From Alopecurus myosuroides (lineage: Eukaryota > Streptophyta > Magnoliopsida > Poales > Poaceae): DNA of 64,000 bases. The stretch covers positions 1-64,000 of the forward strand of contig JAPCYS010003792.1 in NCBI GenBank assembly GCA_028641055.1, given 5' to 3'. Under the pieces are notes generated by a model, which worked only from the letters and a program-made list of their open reading frames with translations, had not been told where the DNA came from and searched no databases. The position numbers were made by a program, and so were the translations under genes. Each line of letters begins with the position of its first letter. The stretch's first letter is position 1. Below are positions 10,769 to 21,390 of the stretch, in pieces.

Positions 10769-12193
10769 TGAAAGTGCATTTCGTTTTCCCAGTGTTTTGT
10801 GTGTTAGTTAACAATACTAAGTACATTATTTATCGAGGTGTTTAGTGTGCAGGTGTTATACTTAACATCGGCATCGAGCACTGAAAAGTCGGTGAAGTTT
10901 GGCCTGAGGTTTTTGGGACAGAACTCAACCGGATTATTTGTACCGGATATTTCATATCTATACCGGATATTCCGGTTGCTGAGAAAGGAGCTCAAAAATG
11001 GCTAAGGACTGAGAATTTCGCATACTGGAGTCAACCGGATTATTCGTACCGGATATTTCATCCTGGACCGGATATTCCGGTTGCTGCGAAAAATTGCTAA
11101 GGACTGGAAGTTTTGAGCTACTGGAATCAACCGGATTATTTGGTCCGGATTATTCATCCCGGACCGGATATTCCGGTTGCTGCGAAAAACTGCTAAGGAC
11201 TGGAAGTTTTGAGCTACTGGAGTCAACCGGATTATTTGTACCGGATATTTCATATCTATACCGGATATTCCGGTTGCAGTTGAAGAAGTGGAAAAATGGC
11301 TAAGGACTAGAAGATTTGCGTACTGGCATCTACCGGATTATTTGTACCGGATTATTTCAGATCAACCGGATAATCCGGTCCAGCACTGCAGATCTGCGTG
11401 GAGCAAACTGACCGGATATTCCGGTCCAAACTTGGACCGGATATTCCAGTACCTTTTTTCCTGCACAACGACTAGTTGTGAGGAGGGACTATAAATAGCC
11501 CTCCTCTTCTTCCTCAAGATCTAGTTCTTCCCCTTAGCATTGATGAGCATTTAAGAACTCACCAAATCCCTCATAACTCCCAATCCCTCCACCCAATCTT
11601 AAAGATCTTTGGAGGATTGAAGGAGAAGGCCCGATCTACATCTTCACCGACCCGTTCTTCATTTCCCCCTCTCTAGCTAGAGGGATCTTGCTAGGGTTTC
11701 CTCTTGTGGAGAACCTAGGCATCTTGTTTCTTGTTGGTGATTCAAGAGTTGTTGGGAGCCCCCAATTAAGTTGTGGGTGTGTGCCCCAAGGTGTTTGTAA
11801 AGGATTTGATCCCCGCCTCAAAGGGGTTCTATAGTGGAAGGTGAACTAGGCCTTTGTGGCGAAGTTCATCGGAGAATAGGGTGAAGCCTTAGTGGCGTTG
11901 AGTAGGCCTTTGTGGCGAGCTCACACCCCTCCAACGAGACGTACTCCCCTAAAAAGGAGGAACTCGGAAATACATCGTGTCTCCGTGTGCTTCCATCGGT
12001 TACCTCGTTCCTCCCTCTCTTTACTTACTTGTACTTGTTGCATTGATTGCTTGTCTTGTCATATAGGTAAATTCACCACTAGTTGCACTATCTAGAGAAT
12101 TTACCTTTCTTGTCAAGCCTAAATTTGAGAAAAATTAAAATTTGCCGTAGCACCTATTCACCCCCCCCTCTAGGTGCCCATACTTTACTTTCA
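10769..12193 (+). repeat. 3' LTR of Copia-1
   Basis: The LTR is 1425 bp, begins TGAAAGTGCA and ends TTTACTTTCA, and is nearly identical to 184-1610. Differences seen by eye are about six substitutions (for example one base in the last CCGG palindrome, CCGGATATTCCAG) and several one-base indels, including the C-run near 12161. This low divergence indicates a recent insertion. Confidence 0.95.
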
Positions 12194-12198
12194 CTGCC
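12194..12198. repeat. Target site duplication of Copia-1, right copy (CTGCC)
   Basis: CTGCC directly follows the 3' LTR and matches 179-183. Confidence 0.95.
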
Positions 12199-12735
12199 CC
12201 CCTGGAACCCTAGGAGAGGCTCAAGCGCCTCACGCCCCACCCATGGCGGCGGCGGTGACCCGGCTGACGCAGCCCACACCGGCAGGTGCCAAGCCCCGAT
12301 CTGCACCTCCCGGCCCTCGAGCAGCTCGCCCCCGTGGCGTCTCCCCCCGGAGCAGAGCCGAGCACCGAAAACTCCCTGGGATTCATCACCCACGGCTCCG
12401 ACGAACACGCCGGCGCACACCATGGCTCCTCCTGTAGCAGGTCCCTCCCTAGGGGTACCATCGTCTTCCTCCGCGCAAAGCCCCAGCGCATGCTCCAAGA
12501 ACAGGCCCAGCTGAACCTCCCCCCGCGGCGCAGGATCCTCTTCCGACGCAGAACCCGTAGGAGGAGCCCCGCCTCCGCCCTCGCGGCCCCGGCCCCGAGA
12601 GGCGCCACCTCCCTAGTGCGGCCCCAGCTCCGGCGGCGAGATCCCGTCTCGCCGCGAAGGCGCGGTCGATGTGGGGAATGCCCCCCCGCGTCGCCCGAAT
12701 GAACCGGGCGCCTACGTGTTAGGCACATCTCCCCC
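12199..12735 (-). other. GC-rich open stretch of unknown origin, split by Copia-1
   Basis: This very GC-rich segment is open in several frames on both strands. The minus frame 12498-12199 has a plausible Met and continues across the Copia-1 site into 1-178 without a stop. The sequence is rich in Gly, Ala and Arg with no domain I recognise. A minus-strand LINE tail lies 230 bp to the right, so a LINE 5' region is possible but unproven. I would not call it a gene on this evidence. Confidence 0.3.
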
Positions 12736-12835
12736 TCTGGCCTTCACTGAATCATTATTGTAGAGATCGGGAAGAGAAAATTGTCTTACGGTCTTAACAT
12801 TTTCAATGATTGAATATTGTGCTTGGCCTTTCTTC

Positions 12836-12950
12836 ATTTGTATCCGACGAGTACAGCAAATCAGGAAATTTCATTTTCCTTGAACGTTTTCATTTTGTAG
12901 GCATTTCTTTAATTAATCATTTTGTGGAGGTATCCCCTGTCAGATCTCCA
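12836..12950 (+). repeat. Diverged direct repeat, left copy
   Basis: About 110 bp starting 'gacgagtacagcaaat' and containing 'aatcattttgtggaggta' resembles 13427-13540. The two copies flank the LINE tail. Identity is moderate, with blocks of 10-15 bp conserved, so the duplication is old. Confidence 0.5.
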
Positions 12951-12968
12951 TCCGAACAACTCCACTGC

Positions 12969-13428
12969 ATTTTTTTTTTTGGAAAAATAGGCAAATTTTT
13001 TGCCATTTTCATTAAATAAGAAGAGAGTTTTAGAGGTTTTAGTTTTAATGCCTAGGACAAGCCCTAGGACTTTGCAAAAGCCTACTCTCCCAAAATTACA
13101 TTGCCCAAAGAGACGGCACCGGCTAACTTCCACAACTTAGCCTCATCTTTAATCTTGGAGATGACCACATTTGTTGGGGAGGAAAAGTGCCGGAAAACTC
13201 TCGCGTTGCGCTCTTTCCAAATCTCCCAAGAGACTAGCATAATTAGGGAGGCCATGGCCTTACGCGCTCGATCTTTCTTGGAGACGAGGTTCAACCACCA
13301 AGACTTAAACATTGGGTTCATTGGTCCAACTCGCCGGGGATATACCCTCGAAGCCGCACCATGGAAAAATAGCCGACCAAATTCTCGTGGAAAAACGGCA
13401 TTGGAAGATGAGGTGGGCCGCGGCATTT
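12969..13428 (-). mobile_element. 5'-truncated LINE (L1 type), 3' end only
   Basis: On the minus strand this encodes the end of a plant L1 ORF2. Remnants of the zf-RVT region lie at about 13420-13330. Then comes the typical C-terminal tail WWLNLVSKKDRARKAM...SWEIWKERNARVF (13310-13190) up to a stop near 13082. About 100 bp of 3' UTR follows, then a T-run at 12969-12981, which is the poly(A) tail on the minus strand. 5' truncation is usual for L1 insertions. The zf-RVT and tail parts are in different frames, so it is dead. No clean short target duplication was found. Confidence 0.8.
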
Positions 13429-13540
13429 GACGAGTACACCAAATTATGTCAATTTTATTTCATCTTCTTTGAATATTTTCCAACTCTTCAATCATTTTGA
13501 GGAGGTACTTTCTCGTCCTGTATTCCCATGTCTGATCGAT
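13427..13540 (+). repeat. Diverged direct repeat, right copy
   Basis: This is the counterpart of 12836-12950, starting 'gacgagtacaccaaat' and containing 'aatcattttgaggaggta'. It begins exactly where the LINE sequence ends. Confidence 0.5.
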
Positions 13541-13934
13541 CCTACATAATGACAATTATGTTCCTCATTTCTGCTTATATTACTCTCTTTTTTTCGAAAC
13601 AAGGCCTCCCATGACACTCTACAACCCAATGATATTCTAAAAAGTAATACACCTCAAGGCGTTTGTTTTCTCATCTCCTTCAAAATAATCTTGTTAATTC
13701 AGATGTCAGGTTGATTGGTGTTTGCAATTATTATTAGAAACCATTTGGGAATTGGGAGGGATGATGAACATGATTTTATTTGTTAAACGGAAGTCGACTG
13801 TTTGCTTGCTGTTCTTCCACCCAACCGGGGTTCACCAGATCACACGCACGGATACTACAGTACAATGCAAAAAGTATAACAATTTGATACTATAAGCCGA
13901 CATGCATGGACGACGCAAAGGGATCGACCGAGCC
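13541..13934. other. 3' flank of the BRIP-like gene
   Basis: About 390 bp lies between the LINE-associated repeat and the stop codon of the BRIP-like gene. It is AT-rich to the left and should contain the gene's 3' UTR on the minus strand. Nothing else is recognisable. Confidence 0.4.
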
Positions 13935-16060
13935 CTACTGCTCCCTCCTCTGTGCGCCGCTCAGCCACCACGGCTGCGCCATCCCGCCGGCCGCCATGCC
14001 GCCCATCGTCTGTTCCCCAGGCTGCTCCGGCCACACGGCCGACGGCCCCGCCTGCCCCATCGAGTTGTCCCCACCAAGCGGCGCGGCATACGTCGGCCAC
14101 GCGCCCAGCTGGCCCAACTGCTGCTGCTGATGCTGCTGTTGCTGATGCATCATCAGCCACGCGCCAGCCGTGGCAGGATCCAGCTGCGGATGCATAGCCG
14201 CGCCCTGGGCCGCCGCCGCCTCCACCTGCCCGGCGACGATCCCCTCGCCGCGCGCCGCTGCCACCGCGGTGAGCGCCTGCTGCCACGCCGACGCGGTGGG
14301 CTGCACCAGCGGCCACGCGCTGGCGACCTGCGCTTGCGCCTGCGCCTGCGCGAGCGCCAGACGCGACGCGCGGGCGGCCTCCTCTTCCTGCTGTTGCCTC
14401 TGCTGCTTCTCGTGCTGGACGATGAGCACGGCGCGCAGGCGCTCTGTCGCGCGGTTCTCGTCCTGGAGCAGCGCGCGCTCCAGCATCAGCCGCTCCTCAC
14501 CGCGCCCCCGGGCCAAGACGTTAAAGGTCAGCACCAGCTTCTCGAACTCCACGATCTTCTCCTCCACGGTGGCCATCACCCCTTTGTCCCACCTCTCCTC
14601 GCTCGACATCTCCTCCGTCCCGCTGGCGGTCTCGTCCTCCTCGTAATCGGCGAAGACATGGTATGGAAGCAGCCTGACATGAGAGGACGAAGATCACATG
14701 TATTTAGCACATTTCTCTAGATCTTCCATCCTTTGCGCTAAGAATGATATCAGTCCAATTTACAAGAGGGCCAGCAATTGCAAAAAAAAATGGGCAATAT
14801 AAACGTTGCGACATAAGTACTAACTTAGAATGATTCACCCATATTATTCACCGGTTTTGATTTCAATACAGATTTGATAAGTCTTAGACATGACTAATTA
14901 AGATTTCACCCATATTATTCACCGGTTTCGATTTCGCCCATATTATTCACCGGTTTTGATTTCAATACACATTTCTCTAGACCACGAACAAGTACTCCAT
15001 TAAGCAACATCAGGCCCTGAACACCATTAAGATTTCAATACAGATTTGATAAGTCTTAGACATGACTAATTGGCATCTTAGCCGACATGATTGTACAAGA
15101 ATGTATGCACCGTAACAAACTATCCAGAACAGAGCAATGCAATCAAACCCTTTGGACCGGGTAGAAGAGCATACTGAACAGACAGATACAGGTTTAACAT
15201 GCTCAAATATCGGTTTCAGAAATTTATATCTGCTAGTGGTTTATCTTGAATTCTTGATCAAGGATCATATGACATGACCCATATTCATTCCCGAGGGGCA
15301 CATAACTTGGTATAAATTTCAAGTAAACACGAACATATTTCAGAACATTCTGTCTGGGGAACATGAAGAAGTTCAGTGGGGACAATTGTCTTTCGGCCCT
15401 TTTCCCTGTTTTTTTTTTTACAAATTCGCTCAGAAAATTATTGATCAGGAAATTTTCGGTGTACCGTGTTAACCATGGTTTTAATCAACCAGCGATCAAA
15501 TCAAAACCCGCTGCATATATCTATATATGTCGAATAACACCCCATGCTAAATAATCATTTATTCCCTGTTTGATCTAAAAATTCTCCACGAAGTTGCAAT
15601 TTCCTGCACCAAATTAATCTCACGGCCCAGCTCCTAAGACACGACGCAAGATCAATCGCCACCGTGCTCACCATGGAAATCAACTCATCAAGGTGAATCA
15701 AGCAAGATCAATCGGGCAAAAAAAAAATCCTAGAACGCGACAGGCAGCACCACGCGCTAAACACATGTACCACGACGCGACTACGGCGGCGACGAGGGGG
15801 AGAGGATCGAGATCGACGAACCTTGTGATGGCGTCCTCGACGGAGGAGAAGGGCGTCCTGAAGTCCGGGTTGCTGGCCTTCCAGGCGTCCTCGTACGCCA
15901 TCTGCGCCGCTGCGCGCGCGCTCGCCGCCGCCGCCGCTTCCGCCGCCTGGGACGACGACGCGCCGGTGGTGATTCCCTGCATCGGCGAGAATGCCGGGCC
16001 GCCTCCGAAGCCCTGCGGCGATGGCGCTCGCGGCGGGAGCTTGTGCTGCGGCTGCTGCAT
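13935..16060 (-). CDS. BRIP-like GLTSCR1-domain protein (predicted SWI/SNF subunit)
   Basis: Two exons on the minus strand, 16060-15822 and 14673-13935, give 325 residues. The junction is ACAAG|GTTCGT to TGTCAG|GCTGC, phase 2, with a 1148-bp intron. Joining them creates the diagnostic stretch VEDAITRLLPYHVFADYE, followed by an acidic patch, WDKGVMATVEEKIVEFEKLV and RGEERLMLERALLQDE. This is the GLTSCR1-type domain of plant BRAHMA-interacting proteins BRIP1 and BRIP2, nuclear subunits of SWI/SNF chromatin remodellers. Before it lies an Ala/Ser-rich N-terminus. After it come a Gln-rich coiled segment, Ala/Gln repeats (AQAQAQAQ) and a Gly/Met/Gln tail. The start was chosen at 16060 because MQQPQ precedes a Pro-rich segment and upstream codons look non-coding. 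It is the only clear host gene here, and it looks intact. Confidence 0.85.
14674..15821 (-). other. Intron of the BRIP-like gene with short internal repeats
   Basis: The AT-rich intron has GT-AG ends. It contains three copies of 'cccatattattcaccggtt' (about 14837, 14907 and 14938) and two copies of a 30-bp phrase around 'gataagtcttagacatgact' (14876 and 15047). No transposon ends are visible. A small region near 15410 is a T-run. Confidence 0.6.
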
Positions 16061-16229
16061 GGCTGAGTTCCGCCGGTTGCTGTTGTCGCGGAAAATACTT
16101 GTCCCCGCCTTGGGCAGTCGCGTAGCGGTGTAGGGCTTTGAAGAGGAAACGGCGCGGGTCAATGGGGTCGTCACTCGTGATGAGGCAGAAACGCCAGTGT
16201 ACCTTTTTCCCGTCTCTCCTCTCGCATGT

Positions 16230-17164
16230 TCGAGCAAATCTTTTTAGGAATTTATTTAAAAACATTTATATCACACTAAAAAATGGTAATGGGATATTTG
16301 GGCACTTCATATTGCCAATGAATTGTATCCAATGGTACTACCATGTTGCGATTTCCGACGAACACATATGGATTGCAATTGATGGTATCCTGCATTAGTG
16401 CTTACCCAATAGTAATGGAAAATAAAATCACCCATTAGAATAGGTGATTTTATATTTGGCAAAGAACTAAAATTACTCCCTCTGCTTCATAAATAGTGAC
16501 GCTCGCTTAGTACAAAGTTTGTACTAACTTATTACAAAACGAACGACACTTTTTACGAATGTGAGGGAGTAATATTTTTTAAATGGAATTAAGACCTCTG
16601 CACACTCTACTTGTGTAAAAAATGTGCATGGTGCTTATGTGTCAACACTCAACACACATTAGTACAGTGTTGTGAATATGAGAACCGATGAATGATATGC
16701 GGTCTAAACTATTGCAAGTGCATTTGGTTGTGCTGCACCTAAACAAAGTTTAAAGTTTAAATCGCAAGTTTCTTAGCTATGAATGAAACATATGATTTCC
16801 ATGTGGGTACCATAGTGGCATGGAGGTTGTAGTTTTGGCATATCCGAACTTCGCGTGCCACTTTTAATTTATTGTTTCATTTGTAATTTTCTAATGTTTT
16901 TAGTGCATTTATTTCTTTGTTGTCGTTTTCGCCCTTATTTCTCCCGGTGATGTGTATCATATTAATTTTGATGTAGCTCATTGATTTTTTTATAAATCCT
17001 TATTTTTTTCTTTATCTTGGTATTTATAATTAAATATTAAAATATACTAAAATTTTGAATTATTTTTTACTTATTTTATGATCCTTGCAAGATAAGATTT
17101 TTTCTTAAAAAAACCATATACCTTTTATACTTTTTACGAAGAAATACTGACACCTTTTCCCATG
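16230..17164 (+). repeat. Tandem array copy 1 (about 700-bp unit), next to the BRIP-like promoter
   Basis: The unit starts at the phrase 'ttttaggaa...catttatatcacac' and holds landmarks shared with copies at 21.4-24.2 kb: 'acttcatattgccaatgaattgta', 'cttacccaatagtaatgga', 'gtgcttatgtgtcaacactc', 'gtgaatatgag', 'ctaaactattgcaagtg' and 'atttctcccgg'. It contains a 94-bp Stowaway MITE and is cut at 17169 by the solo LTR. It begins only about 170 bp upstream of the BRIP-like ATG, so it is part of that gene's promoter region. It is AT-rich and has no ORF. Confidence 0.85.
16476..16569. mobile_element. Stowaway MITE (94 bp)
   Basis: It begins CTCCCTC and ends GAGGGAG, flanked by TA on both sides (16474-16475 and 16570-16571). 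The inside carries the Stowaway-typical 'gtacaaagtttgtactaa' region. It is inserted in copy 1 of the tandem array and is absent from the other copies at the same point. Confidence 0.9.
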
Positions 17165-17169
17165 TATCT
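17165..17169. repeat. Target site duplication of the solo LTR, left (TATCT)
   Basis: TATCT lies directly before TGTAGCGTCC and recurs at 21391-21395 directly after GATGTTACA. Confidence 0.9.
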
Positions 17170-17685
17170 TGTAGCGTCCTACCTTTTGATAAAGATAGAA
17201 CACATGTGTAACCTGCTATTTCCGGGATCTCTGATAGCATACATATGACAAAATGAAATATTCATTGCAATAGCATCATTCTACATCTTTGATCCATTGG
17301 ATAAGAAATAAAATATCCTTACAATTGGCATAGCCATCATGGACTAGCCCTAATAACAAGGTTTCAAAGTAAACACGGTGGAAACAAATCTTCAATGAGC
17401 CTTCTTCACTTCATGCGCCACAGGCAGAACATGTTGGCGATAGACTCGAGATCCTAAATGAAATCCTCACTCGTCTTTAGATTCATCTGCACGTTGGAAT
17501 ATGCAGCCCCCACAGGGGAGGAAGTCAGTACAAACAATGTACTGGCAAGTGACACTTGTATGGTGGCAGTTTTGAGGAATAACTAGCTAGATATTTGGCT
17601 GGTGGAGTCTGGGCTATTTGCATAAAGCCAATTTTGTCCTATATTTGATAAATCATTTTAATAAAAATGAAAACGTCTGTACAAC

Positions 17686-17882
17686 CATCATGGCTAAATC
17701 CACCATGAAGGTTGACAGTTCATCATGGCTAAATCCACCATGAAGTTTGATAAATCATCATGGCTAAATCCACCATGAAGTTTGAAAATCGTCATGGCTA
17801 AATCCACTATGAAGTTTGGTAAATTATCATGGCTAAATCCACCATGAGGTTTGATTGTGGCATCATGGCTAAATCCACCATG
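17686..17882. repeat. 35-bp minisatellite, six units, within the solo LTR
   Basis: Six units of 34-36 bp start at 17686, 17721, 17756, 17790, 17825 and 17861. Each contains CATGGCTAAATCCACCATG, whose ends CATGG and CCATG can pair in a small hairpin. The LARD-B LTRs do not show this array, so it expanded in this copy or sublineage. A single related unit lies near 18303. Confidence 0.85.
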
Positions 17883-19799
17883 TGCCCTAAAAGGGGTTTC
17901 TATCATGTTTTATATCATTCAGGAAAGATGAGGAGATCCTTCGGCACCAACTCTATCTAGCTGCTCAACTGGCCCATAACCGGGGACACGGCTAAGATCT
18001 TAGTTTTTAAACTCTGCAGAGGTTGTGCACTTTCACCTTGAGACTCATTTTTTCCGAGAGAAAAATGAGACAAGATCTTTGGGAAGAGGGATTCAACCAT
18101 ACCAGTATTGACTCGTTGCTCCTAAAATTCTACCACCCCTTGTCAATACAACATGAGGAACCCCCACAACTTACTTAATCTTGGCAGAGCCCATATTACC
18201 TCAAGGCTGCACTAGAAGCTAACTATACACGGAAGACCTACAAATCTCTTTAATCCTGGGTGGCAATCCACAAGTGTACCCTCAGGTGATAACCACCACA
18301 TCCATGGCTAAATCCAGCATGAACATGGCCCTGAGTAGCCACTCAGCATAAACCATTCATACCAATCCACCCAGGTGTTTCATTGGGTTGTTAATTTTCA
18401 ATTTTCAAAACATCACAACCCAACAGGTATCATCAATAGTTGTGATAATATTCTAGCATAGATAAACTAGTATCTAGTAGAGGTTTCAGGTTGGCTACAC
18501 ACTACTAGGTATTTCTAAGCATAGCATATACTTTGGAAAATAAATAAAATCACCTATGATGCATACTACTGAAAACTCTAATGCAATATAAAAGGTGGGA
18601 CATGAGCATCACTTGCCTTGTGGAAGTTGGTATAGAAACACTCTCTTCACAAATAGAACGTTGATCTCCCTACAATCTAAACAATACAAATAAATAACAA
18701 TAAACAAGCAATTCACAAACATACAAACAAATACAACAAAATACAATATGGAAGCATAACAAGTTATTCAACTTGATTGGTGTTAACATGGACAAGGTTT
18801 TGACACATAATTCAATATACAAAAAGAATTATGATCAGATGGTTATTGTTTGGTCTTTTATGGACAAGTTCAAGTTTATCACAATAATTCAATTTGTGAA
18901 AAGGTATTATAGTGGTTTGAGTAAGGATTATCACATAATTCAATTTACAAAAAGAATTATGGTAAAAGGGTTTAGGGTTAGCTACTAGGGTATGGGTTGG
19001 TAAAGGTCACAAATATTGCACAAGGTTTGGTTTAAGGGTTTTAGAAAACAAAACCATGATCAACATGATTCATTTCATGGCTTTGGTTTAGTAGGCTTGT
19101 AGCAATTTACAATATGGCTTGTAAATTTATAAGAGGTATTGGGCTTTGGATTTATGGTTCAAAAGTTATTTTCCACATGGTTAACATGACATGGGTGTTG
19201 GTTTCGATCCGAAAGATCACACCACAATTTTCCTAAAGGGGGTTTCCATCAAACAAAACTTAATTTACAATGACTTATTACTATGGATGGTTTATATGGA
19301 AAAGATTACATTCAATGGGTTCTCTGGTAACAAATAGGTTGGGTACTGGTTTCTCTGGTCTAAGGTTACTAAATGGAACAATTTTCCAGAAGAAAACTAA
19401 TTAAAATTATTTACAGAATTAAAACTAGGTGCAAAATACTCAATTGGTTATTTAAATTCTAAACTCCATTTTAATTGGTTCAATTATTATTTTGGGACAG
19501 AGGGTATGAAGGTACACATCCTAAGGATTCCAAAAATATTTTATTTGCAATTTTTGGATTTATAGAATTTTAATTATGCCAGAATTTATTAAACAAGAAT
19601 ATTTAAATTTGAATCACTTCAAGTTTATCAAATTTGAATTTAGACAGTACCAAAAGTTTATACATGTTCAGAGGATTTCAAAAAGTCCAAGTTTTCTAAA
19701 TTTGGCTAAGTGGATCAAAAGTTATGAGGTTTCTAAGTTCTAGGGTTGTTTCTGCAAATTGCCAATTGATTTTCCATACGAATTAAAACAGAAAAATGG

Positions 19800-20660
19800 C
19801 TAGGCCACGCGGGGCTCTCCTATTGGCTCAGGATTGCTGACAGGGCGCTGAGTGGGCCGAGTACGTGGCGCTAACGTGGTTAAGTGAGGCACCCTGGGAC
19901 GTTGGATCTAGATCCAACGGGTGCATACCCCTTCGTTTTCTTAATCTAATCTGGGCCTTCCGTTTTAGAATCAACGGCAGAGGAGAGAGAGGGGACTCAC
20001 CGGTGGAGGTTCTCGCCGGAATATGGCTACGCGGTGGTGCTAGCGCTCGGGAAAACACGGCGACGAGGCTACGGCGCCTCTCCGGGCTCGGTAAGTCGAC
20101 GACGAGCATCTGCGCGACGTGGGGATGAAGAGGGTGACCACGACGCCCTCGTTCGCTTCCGGGAACGGCGACAACTAGCCGACGGAGACAACGCCGACTT
20201 TGGTGTCGTGCAAACGACCACGGCGTGGCAAGGGGTTATGGAGATGCGCGGGGTCATGGAGAGTCGACACGAAGCAAAGTGGAGCGACAAAGCTCACCGT
20301 GGCAGACGAAAACGGAGGAAGGCGGCGGCGGAACGGAAAACTCCGACGAGCGATTTCTGTCAGCTGGGGGCTTAGTAACCGATGGGAGGAGAGGTGAAAG
20401 AGAGACGGTGTCCGGGGGAACGTTTAGAGGGGGGGGTTAGGGAGGTGGGGAGGACCGCGGGGCGGGAGATCGTGTGGGAGGTCGTGGGCGCGGATTTCTC
20501 GCGAGGAGGAAGATGACGCGTCACGGTGACGTCATCGTGGGTCCCGCCCGTCAGTGAGAGAAAAGAGAGACGGAGGGTGTGCGGGCTGGTGGGCTTCTGC
20601 TGGGCTTCCAGGCTCTGCACCGTGCGGCGGTTAAATCCTGGGTTTCGGCCCAGTGACGCA
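19800..20660 (-). promoter_or_regulatory. GC-rich promoter and leader segment of the solo LTR
   Basis: A sharp GC-rich island lies in an AT-rich LTR. At 20512-20536 is a quasi-palindrome with arms GATGACG and CGTCATC, corresponding to the perfect TGACGTCA palindrome of LARD-B at 40501-40522. Downstream on the minus strand the TATA box expected from LARD-B is degenerate (CTCTAAACG near 20427). ORFs here are by-products of GC content. Confidence 0.55.
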
Positions 20661-21390
20661 TTTCTCTCTTTTTTTGTTCTTTTTTTTTGTTCTGTTATTT
20701 TTCTTTTAATAACTTTTGCATAAAAGCTTCAAATAATCTCAAACCAATTTCTATATTCTTGTAAAAACAAGATCCTTCATATAAAAATGATTATGTGCAG
20801 TTTCAACACTTTTGAATTTTCAAATTTGAAATTATGTATGAAATTTTAATAGCAATTATGGGCATTTAAATAGGAAATATCTTTTAAATAGGGAATAGAT
20901 TTTCATATAATTTCAGAAACATTTCGTAAGTCAAGTTTTGAGCTTATAATATCTAATAATTGATTTGTGCCCAAAGAAAACCATTGAAAGTCATTTTTGA
21001 AAATAATAAGTTGCCAAATCATTTTGAATTTACATAATTTTTTTTTGAAATATTGAATTTACATAAATAATCTTTGGGTTCAATAAAATATTTAATTGAA
21101 GGTGAAAACATTTTTCAAGTAATTTTATAAATGAAATCCCTTTTTGGAATATGGTTTTGTTAAAATAAAACAATATCTTTGAATATGGAAAACATGTTTT
21201 GAATGAGGTCTAGGGCTTGTAGAGTTGGAGGCATATTGGTACTTTCAAGTTTTCCAAAAACTTTGGAAAACATATAATATTGGTTTGTGTGTGGATTTAT
21301 TTTTGGTTTGGTGGTTTGTTTTAACAAGAAAATAAAAGTTTCAAATTTTTGTGATTTTTGCACTTTCCAAAACAAATTAGGGATGTTACA

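Larger units (their letters stand above)
184..12193 (+). mobile_element. Copia-1: complete Sirevirus-type Ty1/Copia LTR retrotransposon
   Basis: The 12.0-kb element is bounded by CTGCC duplications. Its order is 5' LTR, primer site, gag (UBN2, CCHC knuckle, coiled coil), protease, integrase, reverse transcriptase, RNase H, an extra ORF in envelope position, polypurine tracts and 3' LTR. Protease-integrase-RT order defines Copia. The extra ORF after pol, repeated polypurine tracts and CCGG-palindrome arrays in the LTR point to Sirevirus. By eye the LTRs differ by about 6 substitutions and a few 1-bp indels over 1.43 kb, so insertion is recent. Gag-pol nevertheless carries many frame breaks, so this copy cannot make its own full polyprotein and was probably mobilised in trans. 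The envelope-position ORF and the RT core are open. Confidence 0.95.
17170..21390 (-). mobile_element. Solo LTR of the LARD-B family
   Basis: The 4221-bp sequence on the minus strand starts TGTAACATCCCTAATTTG and ends GGACGCTACA, and is flanked by TATCT. It aligns along its length with the LTRs at 39448-44174 and 45866-49969. Shared stretches include the poly(A)-signal-rich end, the 'ccggggacacggctaagatctta' block near 17980, and the GC-rich part at 19.8-20.65 kb. No internal region or second LTR is present, so LTR-LTR recombination removed the rest. The insertion splits the 700-bp tandem array. Confidence 0.9.

Noticed and set aside
12083..12728. Several overlapping frames of 110-172 codons on both strands
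   Set aside because: The region is open in nearly every frame because of its GC content; I kept only a note on the frame that crosses the Copia-1 site.
13902..14720. Long plus-strand frame of 272 codons
   Set aside because: It is antisense to exon 2 of the BRIP-like gene. GC-rich repeats on the coding strand keep it open, and it has no domain.
15698..16265. Upstream extension of BRIP-like exon 1 to a Met at 16237, and a second minus frame of 185 codons
   Set aside because: The upstream codons look non-coding and the Met at 16060 begins a plausible N-terminus. The second frame overlaps exon 1 out of phase.
17686..17882. Regular 35-bp repeats that could suggest a CRISPR array
   Set aside because: This is plant nuclear DNA inside an LTR, the sequence between repeated cores is itself repeated, and there are no cas genes.
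17170..21390. First taken as a complete LTR element
   Set aside because: It aligns with a single LARD-B LTR from end to end and has one TATCT pair, so it is a solo LTR.
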